Shown here piece by piece: positions 1 to 5,974 of a stretch of DNA of 11,318 nt. The stretch's first letter is position 1; every line of letters begins with the position of its first letter. The stretch spans positions 1-11,318 of the forward strand of contig JAADDC010000064.1 of NCBI GenBank assembly GCA_013154145.1, given 5' to 3'. Origin of the DNA: Candidatus Iainarchaeum sp. GTDB lineage: Archaea; Iainarchaeota; Iainarchaeia; JAADDC01. A model generated the notes under the pieces. That model saw only the letters and a list, made by a program, of their open reading frames with translations. It had not been told where the DNA came from and ran no database searches. A program made the position numbers and the translations under genes.

Positions 1-225
1 GTCCTCCAAGCAAGCACTGAAATGAATAAAATACTTCTCAGGAAAATAGTTCTTAGCATCCCGGTGCTCATAGCCATCCTCTGGGTGGCCTCCCTGGGGG
101 AGATCAGCACGCCCCTGGGGGAAATGAGCGCCATATGGTGGTACGTGGTCAGCTACCTCGTCGTCTTCGGAGGTGTGTCCCTTGGTAGCGCCCTTCAAAA
201 GAAGGCTCAAGCGGGTAAAGGTTAG
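1..225 (+). CDS. C-terminal part of a membrane protein, probably DUF106/EMC3-like (5' end outside window)
   Basis: The frame is open from the first base of the window, so this is probably the end of a longer gene; an ATG at 22 is internal or an alternative start. The visible protein has two hydrophobic membrane segments, roughly residues 9-24 and 38-55 counted from the ATG at 22, joined by a short polar loop with a GEMSAIWWYVVSYLV stretch. It ends in a lysine-rich tail. Short C-terminal transmembrane hairpins of this layout occur in archaeal DUF106 (EMC3/TMCO1/Oxa1 superfamily) proteins, whose genes commonly precede rpl34e in euryarchaeal ribosomal clusters. The family call rests on that context and the helix layout, not on a diagnostic motif. 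The gene overlaps rpl34e by 44 nt, which is long for this operon but leaves both frames intact. Confidence 0.5.
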   Translation, partial: VLQASTEMNKILLRKIVLSIPVLIAILWVASLGEISTPLGEMSAIWWYVVSYLVVFGGVSLGSALQKKAQAGKG

Positions 226-529
226 GACGCCCGGCGGCAGGGTGGTGTTCCACTTCAGGCGAGAGAAGCCCGGCAAGCACGTCTGCGCCCTCTGCGGAAG
301 ACCCCTCCACGGCGTCCCCCACGGCAGGAGACCCGTGGAGGTGAGGAAGCTCTCCAAGACCGAGCGAAGGCCCGAGAGGATCTTTGGCGGCGTGCTCTGC
401 GCCGACTGCGCCCGCAGGGTCATAGAGATAGCCTTCTACGTCAAAACGGGGGCCAAGGACATGTCCACCGTGGACATCAAGATGAGGCCCTACGTGGAAG
501 CGGTACTCAAGAGGATGGTGTTAGCATGA
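182..529 (+). CDS. rpl34e: Large ribosomal subunit protein eL34 (L34e) with C-terminal extension
   Basis: Zinc-ribbon protein of the archaeal/eukaryotic large ribosomal subunit. I place the start at TTG 182 because GGAGGTG (169-175) ends 6 nt before it and because the resulting N-terminus (VAPFKRRLKRVKVRTPGG) aligns with the basic N-terminus typical of the family. A GTG at 173 lies inside the ribosome binding site and is unlikely. The protein is 115 aa. RTPGGR is at 15-20, the zinc ligands are probably C35, C38, C73 and C76, and a family-typical RPER segment lies at 63-66. Archaeal eL34 is usually about 85-95 aa, so residues from about 87 onward are an extra tail. The stop overlaps the rpl14e start (ATGA). 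No cmk gene lies between them. Confidence 0.9.
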   Translation: MVAPFKRRLKRVKVRTPGGRVVFHFRREKPGKHVCALCGRPLHGVPHGRRPVEVRKLSKTERRPERIFGGVLCADCARRVIEIAFYVKTGAKDMSTVDIKMRPYVEAVLKRMVLA

Positions 530-726
530 TAAGGAAGGGTTCCGTCTGCGTGGTCACCAGCGGCAGGTACGCCGGCCGGACCGTCATCGTCACGGAGGTC
601 ATAGACGACCTCTTCGTCAAGGCCAAGGGCAAGGGCATCAAGGAGCGCCGCTTCAACAAGCGGCACCTGCTCCCCACGGGAAAGGTGGTTGAAGACGTAG
701 AGAAGGCCCTGGAGGAGTTGGCTTGA
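526..726 (+). CDS. rpl14e: Large ribosomal subunit protein eL14 (L14e)
   Basis: Small 66-aa KOW-type SH3 beta-barrel ribosomal protein of the large subunit. The N-terminus (IRKGSVCVVTSGRYAGR, residues 2-18) is the KOW motif with the conserved glycine, and RRFNKRHLLPT (41-51) matches the conserved basic segment of archaeal eL14. The protein is somewhat shorter than the roughly 80 aa usual in archaea, mostly at the C-terminus. The ATG at 526 overlaps the rpl34e stop by 4 nt, and its own stop TGA overlaps the TTG start of cbf5, so translational coupling is likely on both sides. Confidence 0.9.
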   Translation: MIRKGSVCVVTSGRYAGRTVIVTEVIDDLFVKAKGKGIKERRFNKRHLLPTGKVVEDVEKALEELA

Positions 727-1733
727 AGTTCCCGTGGGAAAGGGAACGGGTTCTATACGTGAAGGCCGAGGAAGAGGAAGGTCCCTGGGGGAAGCGGCCA
801 GAGGAGCGAAGCGTGGAAGAGCTCCTCAAGGCCTCCATCGTCAACCTCGACAAGCCCCCCGGTCCCACTTCCCACGAGGTGGTTTCCTGGGTAAAGAAGA
901 TCCTCAACGTCAAGAAGGCTGGCCACAGCGGCACCCTGGATCCCAAGGTCACGGGTGTTCTCCCTGTGGGCATAAACGCCGGGACCAAGGTTCTCTACGC
1001 CTTGCTGAACGCCGGAAAGGAGTACGTGGGCGTGATGCAACTCCACAAAGACGCTCCCCTCGAAAAGGTTCAGGAGGTGGCCAAGGAGTTCGTGGGGAAG
1101 ATATACCAGCGGCCGCCCGTCAAGTCCTCCGTGAAGAGAAGACTGAGGGTGAGGGAGGTCTACTGGCTGGAGACCCCCGAGAAGGAAGGCCGCTACGTCC
1201 TGTTCAGAACTGGTGTCCAGGCCGGCACCTACGCCCGGAAGCTCTGCCACGACATCGGCCTCGTCCTGGGTACTGGGGCCCACATGGTGGAGCTCCGGAG
1301 GACGAGGGTGGGCCCCCTGAAGGAGGACGAGACACTGGTCACCCTCCAGGAGCTCTCGGACGCCTACCACTTCTGGAAGGAGTACGGGGACGACAGGCTC
1401 CTCAAGAAGTACCTCCTACCTGTGGAAAAGGCCGTGGAACACTTACCAAAGATTATCATCAGGGACTCGGCGGTGGCGGCCATCGTCCACGGCGCCAATC
1501 TCACCGCCCCCGGAGTATTAGCAGTAGAGGAGGGCATAAAGCCGGGGGACCTGGTGGCCCTCTTCACCAAGAAGGGGGAGCTGGTGGCCCTGGCCCACGC
1601 CCTCAGGAGCTCCGAAGAGATCGTGGAGATGGAGAAGGGAGAGGTGGCCGACACCTTCAGGGTGATCATGGAGAAGGGGATCTACCCGATCATGTGGAAA
1701 CGGGGGAAGAAGGATGCTGGGCAAACCTCATAA
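723..1733 (+). CDS. cbf5: tRNA/rRNA pseudouridine synthase Cbf5 (dyskerin/TruB family, H/ACA RNP catalytic subunit)
   Basis: Converts uridine to pseudouridine. In archaea it acts with H/ACA guide RNAs, Nop10, Gar1 and L7Ae on rRNA and can also make pseudouridine 55 in tRNA. The 336-aa protein shows the TruB catalytic core: LDKPPGPTSHEVVSWVKK (42-59), then the active-site loop HSGTLDPKVTGVLPV (68-82), with D73 the expected catalytic aspartate. GTYARKLCHDIG (168-179) and ELRRTRVGP (190-198) follow. A PUA RNA-binding domain occupies about residues 242-316. I choose the start TTG 723 because GGAGGAG at 711-717 precedes it and it overlaps the rpl14e stop (TTGA). Length is typical for archaeal Cbf5. 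Confidence 0.95.
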   Translation: MKFPWERERVLYVKAEEEEGPWGKRPEERSVEELLKASIVNLDKPPGPTSHEVVSWVKKILNVKKAGHSGTLDPKVTGVLPVGINAGTKVLYALLNAGKEYVGVMQLHKDAPLEKVQEVAKEFVGKIYQRPPVKSSVKRRLRVREVYWLETPEKEGRYVLFRTGVQAGTYARKLCHDIGLVLGTGAHMVELRRTRVGPLKEDETLVTLQELSDAYHFWKEYGDDRLLKKYLLPVEKAVEHLPKIIIRDSAVAAIVHGANLTAPGVLAVEEGIKPGDLVALFTKKGELVALAHALRSSEEIVEMEKGEVADTFRVIMEKGIYPIMWKRGKKDAGQTS

Positions 1734-1781
1734 CGTTTTTAACCTCTACTCGGGCAATCGTATACCAGCGGGAGGGATTCT
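1734..1781 (+). promoter_or_regulatory. Spacer before rps13 with possible internal promoter and strong RBS
   Basis: This 48-nt gap is the largest inside the first operon. It carries an A/T stretch (acgtttttaacc, about 1733-1744) roughly 40 nt before the rps13 ATG, and the ribosome binding site GGGAGGGAT just before the start. The A/T stretch could be a TATA element giving a leader of about 15-20 nt, or a T-run pausing site after cbf5. I cannot tell which. Confidence 0.35.
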
Positions 1782-2246
1782 ATGGCCGAAATAAGGAACA
1801 TCGTCCGCATCGCAGGCTTCGACCTGGACGGAACGAAGCCCATCTGGTTCGCGCTCACGGGAGTGAAGGGTGTGGGCATAAACTTTGCCAAGATGGTTTC
1901 CAAGATCGTGGCCGAGAAGTTTGGTGTGGATGTCAACACGAAGCTGGGTGAACTCCCCGAGGAGGCCGACGCCTTCATAGAGGAGGTCATCCGGAACCCC
2001 ATTAAGTATGGCATCCCCCGCTGGGCCGTCAACGACCCCAAGGACTGGTGGACGGGAGAGGACAGGCACCTGGTGGGCACGGACCTGGAGACCCACCTGG
2101 TGGCCGTCAAGAAGCGCCTCTTCGAGATCCGCTCCTGGAGGGGTATCAGGCTCGCCAAGGGCCTCAAGGTCAGGGGCCAGAGGACCAAGTCCCACCCCAG
2201 GAAGAACAAGATCTCCGTGGTGGGCCGCAAGAAGAAGGGAAGGTAA
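1782..2246 (+). CDS. rps13: Small ribosomal subunit protein uS13
   Basis: Head-domain protein of the 30S subunit that contacts the P-site tRNA and the large subunit bridge. The 154-aa length fits archaeal uS13. The helix-hairpin-helix motif LTGVKGVG is at 25-32. The C-terminal rRNA/tRNA-binding segment carries SWRGIRLAKGLKVRGQRTKS (118-137), the signature of the archaeal/eukaryotic form, followed by a lysine/arginine-rich tail. The ATG at 1782 has the RBS GGGAGGGAT immediately upstream. rps4 follows after 12 nt. Confidence 0.95.
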   Translation: MAEIRNIVRIAGFDLDGTKPIWFALTGVKGVGINFAKMVSKIVAEKFGVDVNTKLGELPEEADAFIEEVIRNPIKYGIPRWAVNDPKDWWTGEDRHLVGTDLETHLVAVKKRLFEIRSWRGIRLAKGLKVRGQRTKSHPRKNKISVVGRKKKGR

Positions 2247-2258
2247 GGGCGTGGTAGC

Positions 2259-2786
2259 GTGAGGAGGCTCCGAAAGAAGTGGGTGAGGCCCTTCAAGCGA
2301 TGGGACAAGAGGAGGATCATCGAAGAGCGAAAACTCATGAAGCTCTACGGCCTCAAGAACAAGAAGGAGCTCTGGAGGGCACAGGCAGAGCTCCGCAGGA
2401 TCAGGGCCTTCGCCAGGAAGCTGCTCCCCCTCTCCGGTCCCGCGAGGGAGAAGGGTGAAAAGGAGCTCCTGGGAAGGCTGTACAGGCTCGGCCTGCTCCC
2501 TGAAAACGCCACCCTCGACGACGTGCTCTCCCTCACCGTCAGCGATCTCCTGGAGCGACGCCTCCAGACCATGGTCTGGAGGAAGGGCCTGGCAAGGACC
2601 GTGAAGCAGGCCCGCCAGTTCATCGTCCACGGTCACGTTTACGTGGGTGGCAGGAGGGTCAGGTCCCCCTCCTACTGGGTAAAGAGGGGCGAGGAAAACC
2701 AGATAAGCCTCGATCCCCACATCTACGACTACGTGAAGTTCAGCGGAGAGGTGGAGAAAAAGCCCTCTGAGGAGGTGGCCGCTTGA
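2259..2786 (+). CDS. rps4: Small ribosomal subunit protein uS4
   Basis: Primary 16S rRNA-binding protein of the 30S body. The 175-aa archaeal-type protein has an N-terminal basic helical region and an S4 RNA-binding domain at about 99-160 (ERRLQTMVWRKGLARTVKQA, 99-118, then IVHGHVYVGGRRV, 122-134). The start is GTG at 2259; there is no nearby in-frame ATG and the GTG is preceded by only a weak GTGGT-type RBS. The last codons overlap the TTG start of rps11. Within the reading frame, GGAGGTG (2771-2777) is placed to serve as the rps11 ribosome binding site. Confidence 0.95.
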   Translation: MRRLRKKWVRPFKRWDKRRIIEERKLMKLYGLKNKKELWRAQAELRRIRAFARKLLPLSGPAREKGEKELLGRLYRLGLLPENATLDDVLSLTVSDLLERRLQTMVWRKGLARTVKQARQFIVHGHVYVGGRRVRSPSYWVKRGEENQISLDPHIYDYVKFSGEVEKKPSEEVAA

Positions 2787-3181
2787 CGAAGGAGAACGTT
2801 CCCAAGGTCGCAGTCGTCCACATACTCTCCTCCAAGAACAACACCATCGTCCACGCCACGGACATAACGGGAGCCGAGACCATAGCCATTTCCTCCGGAG
2901 GGCAGGTGGTGGACGCCGACAGGAAGAAGAGGACGCCCTACGCGGCCATGAAGGCCACGGAGAAGGTGGCCCAGAGGCTGAAGGAGCTGGGCTTCCGCTA
3001 CGTCATCGTCAAGGTGAGGGCCCCCGGCGGCAACAAGTCCAGGACGCCGGGCCCCGGCGCCCAGGCGGCCATCAAGGAGCTGGTCCGCCAGGGCCTCAAG
3101 ATCGTGAGGATACACGACGTGACGCCCATACCCCACGACGGAACCCGCAGAAGGGGTGGCAGAAGGGGTAGGAGAGTGTGA
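2783..3181 (+). CDS. rps11: Small ribosomal subunit protein uS11
   Basis: Platform protein of the 30S subunit that binds helix 45/690-loop regions near the E site. The protein is 132 aa. Recognisable parts are VAVVHILSSKNNTIVHATDI (9-28), the segment VRAPGGNKSRTPGPGAQAA (78-96) and IHDVTPIPHDGTRRRGGRRG (110-129), the conserved archaeal C-terminus. The start is TTG 2783: GGAGGTG at 2771-2777 lies 5 nt upstream and the codon overlaps the rps4 stop. The stop overlaps the GTG start of rpoD. Confidence 0.95.
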   Translation: MTKENVPKVAVVHILSSKNNTIVHATDITGAETIAISSGGQVVDADRKKRTPYAAMKATEKVAQRLKELGFRYVIVKVRAPGGNKSRTPGPGAQAAIKELVRQGLKIVRIHDVTPIPHDGTRRRGGRRGRRV

Positions 3182-3909
3182 AGGTAGAGCTGATAGAGAA
3201 GGACGAGGAGAGCGCCACCTTCCTGGTGAAGGGAGCGAACACTGGGCTCATGAACGCCTTCAGGCGGGCCATCATCTCGGAGGTGCCCACCCTCGCCATA
3301 CACGAGGTGTACTTCTTCGAGAACAGTTCGCCCCTCTGGGACGAGTTCATAGCCCACAGGCTGGGTCTCATCCCCCTGAAGGCCGAGTACGGCACCTACG
3401 ACGAGAACACGGAGGTCAGCTTCACCCTCGACGTGAGCGGGCCCGCCACGGTCTACTCGGGCCAGCTGGTCTCCTCGGACTCCTCCGTAAAGCCCGCCGA
3501 CGACAAGATCATCATCGTGAAGCTCATGGACGGCCAAAAGCTCAGGCTCGAGGCCAAGGCCCGCATGGGCAACGCCCGCATGCACGCCAAGTGGCAGGCG
3601 GGCCTCGCCTCCTATAGGTACGTCTACCGGGCCGAGGTGAAGGACCCCGAGGCCGTGAAGAAGGAGGGCCTGGATCCCAAGCAGGTGGAGAAGGAGAACA
3701 AGTCCTCCATGGGGTTGAGCGACGCCACCCTGAACGTGCTCAAGGACGTGGAGGAGCTCAACCCCGACGCCGTGGAGCTGAAGAGAAACAAGGATCAGTT
3801 CATCTTCTACGTGGAAACCTACGGAAACATGACGCTCCCCGAGCTCATAAGGGCGGCCACAGACGTCCTGAGCAGGGAGCTGGAGGAGCTGGCCAAGGTG
3901 ATAGGATGA
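3178..3909 (+). CDS. rpoD: DNA-directed RNA polymerase subunit D (Rpo3)
   Basis: Archaeal counterpart of one bacterial alpha subunit and eukaryotic Rpb3. It pairs with subunit L and, with N and P, forms the assembly platform of the enzyme. The 243-aa protein has the alpha-like dimerisation region (NTGLMNAFRRAIISEVPTLA, 21-40, then DEFIAHRLGLIPL, 55-67) and the ARMHAKWQ motif (133-140). Residues about 160-205 correspond to domain 3, which in several archaea carries Fe-S cluster cysteines. Here there is no cysteine in the whole protein, so no cluster is expected. The GTG start at 3178 overlaps the rps11 stop by 4 nt. Confidence 0.95.
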   Translation: MKVELIEKDEESATFLVKGANTGLMNAFRRAIISEVPTLAIHEVYFFENSSPLWDEFIAHRLGLIPLKAEYGTYDENTEVSFTLDVSGPATVYSGQLVSSDSSVKPADDKIIIVKLMDGQKLRLEAKARMGNARMHAKWQAGLASYRYVYRAEVKDPEAVKKEGLDPKQVEKENKSSMGLSDATLNVLKDVEELNPDAVELKRNKDQFIFYVETYGNMTLPELIRAATDVLSRELEELAKVIG

Positions 3910-4268
3910 AGAGGACCGGACCCACGAACCCGTACCTGAGGGGACTCATCATCGACCTGGAGATAGCCGCCAGAAAGAACGACGCCCCCATCTGGAAGAG
4001 GGTGGCAGAGCTGCTCTCTCGCTCCACCCGCCGGCGCATAGAGGTGAACGTGGGGAAGATCGACAGGGTGAGCAAGGAGGGCGACGTTGTCGTGGTGCCC
4101 GGCAAGGTCCTGGGTGCCGGAACCATAGGCAAGAAGGTCACCGTGGCCGCCTGGCGCTTCACGCCCGCCGCAAAGCAAAAGATAGAGGCCGCCGGCGGCA
4201 AGGCAATAAGTATTTATGAACTCCTGCGCCAGAATCCAAAGGGTAGCGGGGTGGTGATTGTCGCATGA
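3906..4268 (+). CDS. rpl18e: Large ribosomal subunit protein eL18 (L18e)
   Basis: Archaeal/eukaryotic protein of the large subunit, structurally related to uL15. The 120-aa sequence has the family start KRTGPTNPYLRGLI (2-15) and the conserved VPGKVLGAG (64-72) followed by a basic strand (KKVTVAAWRFTPAAK, 76-90). The ATG at 3906 overlaps the rpoD stop (ATGA), with the RBS GGTGAT about 4 nt upstream inside rpoD. A TATTTATG stretch at 4211-4218 within the 3' end could be an internal promoter for rpl13, but this is only a sequence resemblance. Confidence 0.95.
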   Translation: MKRTGPTNPYLRGLIIDLEIAARKNDAPIWKRVAELLSRSTRRRIEVNVGKIDRVSKEGDVVVVPGKVLGAGTIGKKVTVAAWRFTPAAKQKIEAAGGKAISIYELLRQNPKGSGVVIVA

Positions 4269-4672
4269 CGCTCATCGTGGACGGAACCAACAAGCCCCTG
4301 GGCAGGCTCGCCTCGGAGGTGGCCCAGCTCCTGAAGAAGGGCTACCCCGTGGTGATCGTCAACGCCGAGAAGATCGTGGTGTCCGGCACCATGGAGGGGG
4401 TGCTTCCCAAGTTCAAGAGGCGCTACGACCTCAGAACCCTCTCCAACCCCATCAAGCAAACTCCCCGCTGGCCCCGGACCCCCGAGGGGATAGTTAGAAA
4501 AACCATTGCAGGTATGATACACAGGGACGATAGAACTAAGCTCCTCAAGCGCCTCAAGGTCTTCAGGGGCGAGCCCCCGGTGGAGGGGAAGCGCATTGAC
4601 CTCAAGCTCAGAACTCCCTCCCGCTTCGTGTACATACAAGATATAGCGAGGGCACTGGGTGGTGTAGAATGA
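4265..4672 (+). CDS. rpl13: Large ribosomal subunit protein uL13
   Basis: Early-assembly protein of the 50S subunit. The 135-aa protein starts LIVDGTNKPLGRLASEVA (3-20) and has VIVNAEKIVVSGT (30-42), the RTPEGIVRKTIAGMIHRDD segment (71-89) and a C-terminal alpha-helical tail, all matching archaeal uL13. The ATG at 4265 overlaps the rpl18e stop, with GGTGATT (4253-4259) as RBS 5 nt upstream. The stop overlaps the rps9 start (ATGA). Confidence 0.95.
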   Translation: MTLIVDGTNKPLGRLASEVAQLLKKGYPVVIVNAEKIVVSGTMEGVLPKFKRRYDLRTLSNPIKQTPRWPRTPEGIVRKTIAGMIHRDDRTKLLKRLKVFRGEPPVEGKRIDLKLRTPSRFVYIQDIARALGGVE

Positions 4673-5100
4673 GCGCCAAGAAGAAAAAGAAGGCCATAAC
4701 CAAGGTCATCCAGACCAAGGCCAAGAAGAAGAAGGCCATCGCCAGGGCAACCCTTTTTTATCCCGGAAAGGGCGTCGTGAGGGTCAACGGCTACCTCCTC
4801 GACGTCTGGCAGAACAACAAGTACCTGCAGATGATGCTCCAGGAGCCCCTGATACTGGCGGGCGACATCAGCCAGAAGGTGGACATCTACGTGAACGTGA
4901 GGGGAGGGGGTTTCATGGGGCAGGTGATGGCCGTCAGGGGTGCCATCGCCAAGGCCCTGGCCAACCTGGTGGGCGACGACCTGCGGAAGAAGTACCTCGA
5001 GTACGATAGGACGCTCCTGGTGGACGACGTGAGGCAGGTCGAGCCCAAGAAGCCACTTGGAAGGAAGGCAAGGGCCAAGAAACAGACCTCCTACAGGTGA
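4669..5100 (+). CDS. rps9: Small ribosomal subunit protein uS9
   Basis: 30S head protein whose C-terminal tail reaches the P-site tRNA anticodon stem-loop. The 143-aa protein has a lysine-rich N-terminal leader (residues 4-22), the core KKKAIARATLFYPGKGVVRV (20-39), VNVRGGGFMGQVMAVRGAIA (76-95), and the conserved terminal tripeptide SYR reached through a basic stretch (GRKARAKKQ, 131-139). The N-terminal lysine-rich extension is long relative to many archaeal uS9 proteins. rpoN follows after 4 nt. Confidence 0.95.
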   Translation: MSAKKKKKAITKVIQTKAKKKKAIARATLFYPGKGVVRVNGYLLDVWQNNKYLQMMLQEPLILAGDISQKVDIYVNVRGGGFMGQVMAVRGAIAKALANLVGDDLRKKYLEYDRTLLVDDVRQVEPKKPLGRKARAKKQTSYR

Positions 5101-5104
5101 GAAG

Positions 5105-5314
5105 ATGCTACCGCCCGTGAGATGCTTCACCTGCGGCAAGCCCATCGGCGGAAAGATATTTCAGGAGTTCCAGAGGAGGGTTCAGAGGGGAGAGGACCCC
5201 AAGAAGGTCATGGACGAGCTAAAGGTCAAGCGCTACTGCTGCCGCACGGTGCTCCTCTCAACGGTGGTTCTGGTGGACGACATCGCCCCCTACCACAGCT
5301 TCAACTTCCCCTGA
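5105..5314 (+). CDS. rpoN: DNA-directed RNA polymerase subunit N (Rpo10)
   Basis: Small zinc-bundle subunit of archaeal RNA polymerase, homologous to Rpb10, that sits on the D/L assembly platform. The 69-aa protein has the family pattern PVRCFTCGKP (4-13) and KRYCCRTVLLS (42-52); C7, C10, C45 and C46 are the expected zinc ligands. The start ATG 5105 gives the exact family N-terminus and has AGGTGA (5094-5099) 5 nt upstream; the longer open frame from 5057 lies over rps9 and is not used. rpoK, which often follows, is not found downstream. Confidence 0.95.
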   Translation: MLPPVRCFTCGKPIGGKIFQEFQRRVQRGEDPKKVMDELKVKRYCCRTVLLSTVVLVDDIAPYHSFNFP

Positions 5315-5326
5315 CCTTCTTTTTAT
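5315..5326 (+). terminator. T-rich transcription terminator after rpoN
   Basis: Immediately after the rpoN stop the sequence ccttctttttat gives a run of T residues on the coding strand. Euryarchaeal polymerases stop at such U-tracts without needing a hairpin, and no gene continues on this strand. Confidence 0.5.
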
Positions 5327-5361
5327 GTATAGAGCTGTCACCACTCTGGTCAATCCAAGCC

Positions 5362-5369
5362 TATAAATA
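5362..5369 (+). promoter_or_regulatory. TATA box upstream of the candidate small RNA
   Basis: TATAAATA is a near-ideal archaeal TATA box standing in otherwise GC-rich DNA. Initiation about 25 nt downstream of its centre falls near 5391, just at the start of the GC-rich structured segment and not before any open reading frame. This is why I read it as the promoter of an RNA gene. Confidence 0.6.
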
Positions 5370-5390
5370 GGGGTCCTTTCTCTTACCATT

Positions 5391-5522
5391 GCGCGCGGAT
5401 GAGGGGGTGTAAGGAAGAGGTGGGAAAGGGGACCGGGGGAAGGGAAGCCCACCCGGCGTAGGGGACGAGGAATGAAGGTCAAGCGCTTCCCCCGGTCCCC
5501 CCAAGAGGCACCCCACCCTCTA
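5391..5522 (+). ncRNA. Candidate structured small RNA of unknown family
   Basis: No supported protein gene lies between rpoN and the convergent gene ending at 5520. The segment contains a perfect 15-bp stem (5428-5442 GGGGACCGGGGGAAG with 5486-5500) enclosing 43 nt. An outer helix pairs 5416-5424 AGAGGTGGG with 5512-5521, with one bulged C. The apical part includes GACGAGGAATGAAGGTC, which vaguely recalls K-turn/K-loop GA...UGA elements of archaeal guide RNAs but is not a clean match. A strong TATA box lies about 25 nt before the proposed 5' end. I see no C/D boxes, no clear ACA box, and no match to conserved RNase P or SRP RNA motifs I know. The 3' end is not defined, and the RNA would overlap the 3' end of the convergent gene by a few bases. 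Confidence 0.5.
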
Positions 5523-5966
5523 CTTCTCCCTTAACCTTCTCTTCAACCACTCCCTGAACCTTTTGATTCCGTCCATTCCGTAGAGGCTGGCGGCAGCGGC
5601 GACCATCACCACCGCCATGTCCTTGACCGTCCCTCCCCAGGTGGGAGCCGAGAAAGAAAAGGTGCCGTACTCGTGCTCGAGGATTTCATAAATAAGTCTT
5701 CCTCCGCCCACCACCAGAAGAGAAAGTTTTCTGGCCGTCTTCGGGTCATAACCCCTCTTGACGAACAACCTGTGGAAGGCCTGAGCCATAGGCGCTGCAA
5801 TAAGGGGATCCAGCACGTCGTCGAGCATCAAAGGCCTTTTACTGACGTCCGGGTCAAAACGCCCGAGGACTTTTCTCACGGGCACCGCGAAGGCCACCCC
5901 GGCTGCAAATCCCCTGAGTGTATTTTTAACGTACTCTTTGCTGCGTTCCCTCAGGGAGCGTTCCAT
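5520..5966 (-). CDS. Unrecognised 148-aa protein, possibly membrane-associated
   Basis: I do not recognise this protein. It has a very basic N-terminus (RSLRERSKEYVKNTLRG) and C-terminus (RFREWLKRRLREK) around a moderately hydrophobic middle. Candidate membrane or buried helices are residues 16-34, 52-66, 80-95 and 116-130 (DMAVVMVAAAASLYG). The stretch GGGRLIYEILEHE followed by GGTVKDM (111-117) distantly recalls the E...D pattern of small VanZ/YjdF-like membrane proteins, but this is a weak impression. It is the last gene of the rps2-MEMO operon: the ATG at 5966 lies 8 nt after the MEMO stop with GGTGG as RBS. In Thermococcus-type genomes mevalonate kinase often follows MEMO; it is not here. 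Confidence 0.75.
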   Translation of the reverse strand: MERSLRERSKEYVKNTLRGFAAGVAFAVPVRKVLGRFDPDVSKRPLMLDDVLDPLIAAPMAQAFHRLFVKRGYDPKTARKLSLLVVGGGRLIYEILEHEYGTFSFSAPTWGGTVKDMAVVMVAAAASLYGMDGIKRFREWLKRRLREK

Positions 5967-5974
5967 TCTTCCAC

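Noticed and set aside
734..1951. Long open frame (405 codons) overlapping cbf5 and rps13 on the same strand
   Set aside because: It has a low-complexity G/R/P-rich composition typical of an off-frame reading of GC-rich genes, and it overlaps two certain genes.
5258..5482. 74-codon - strand frame over rpoN and the candidate RNA
   Set aside because: It is mostly antisense to rpoN and the promoter region, has no RBS and no recognisable motif.
5391..5522. RNase P RNA, SRP RNA or C/D box RNA
   Set aside because: The segment is too short for RNase P or SRP RNA, lacks their conserved motifs as I know them, and has no RTGATGA/CTGA boxes.
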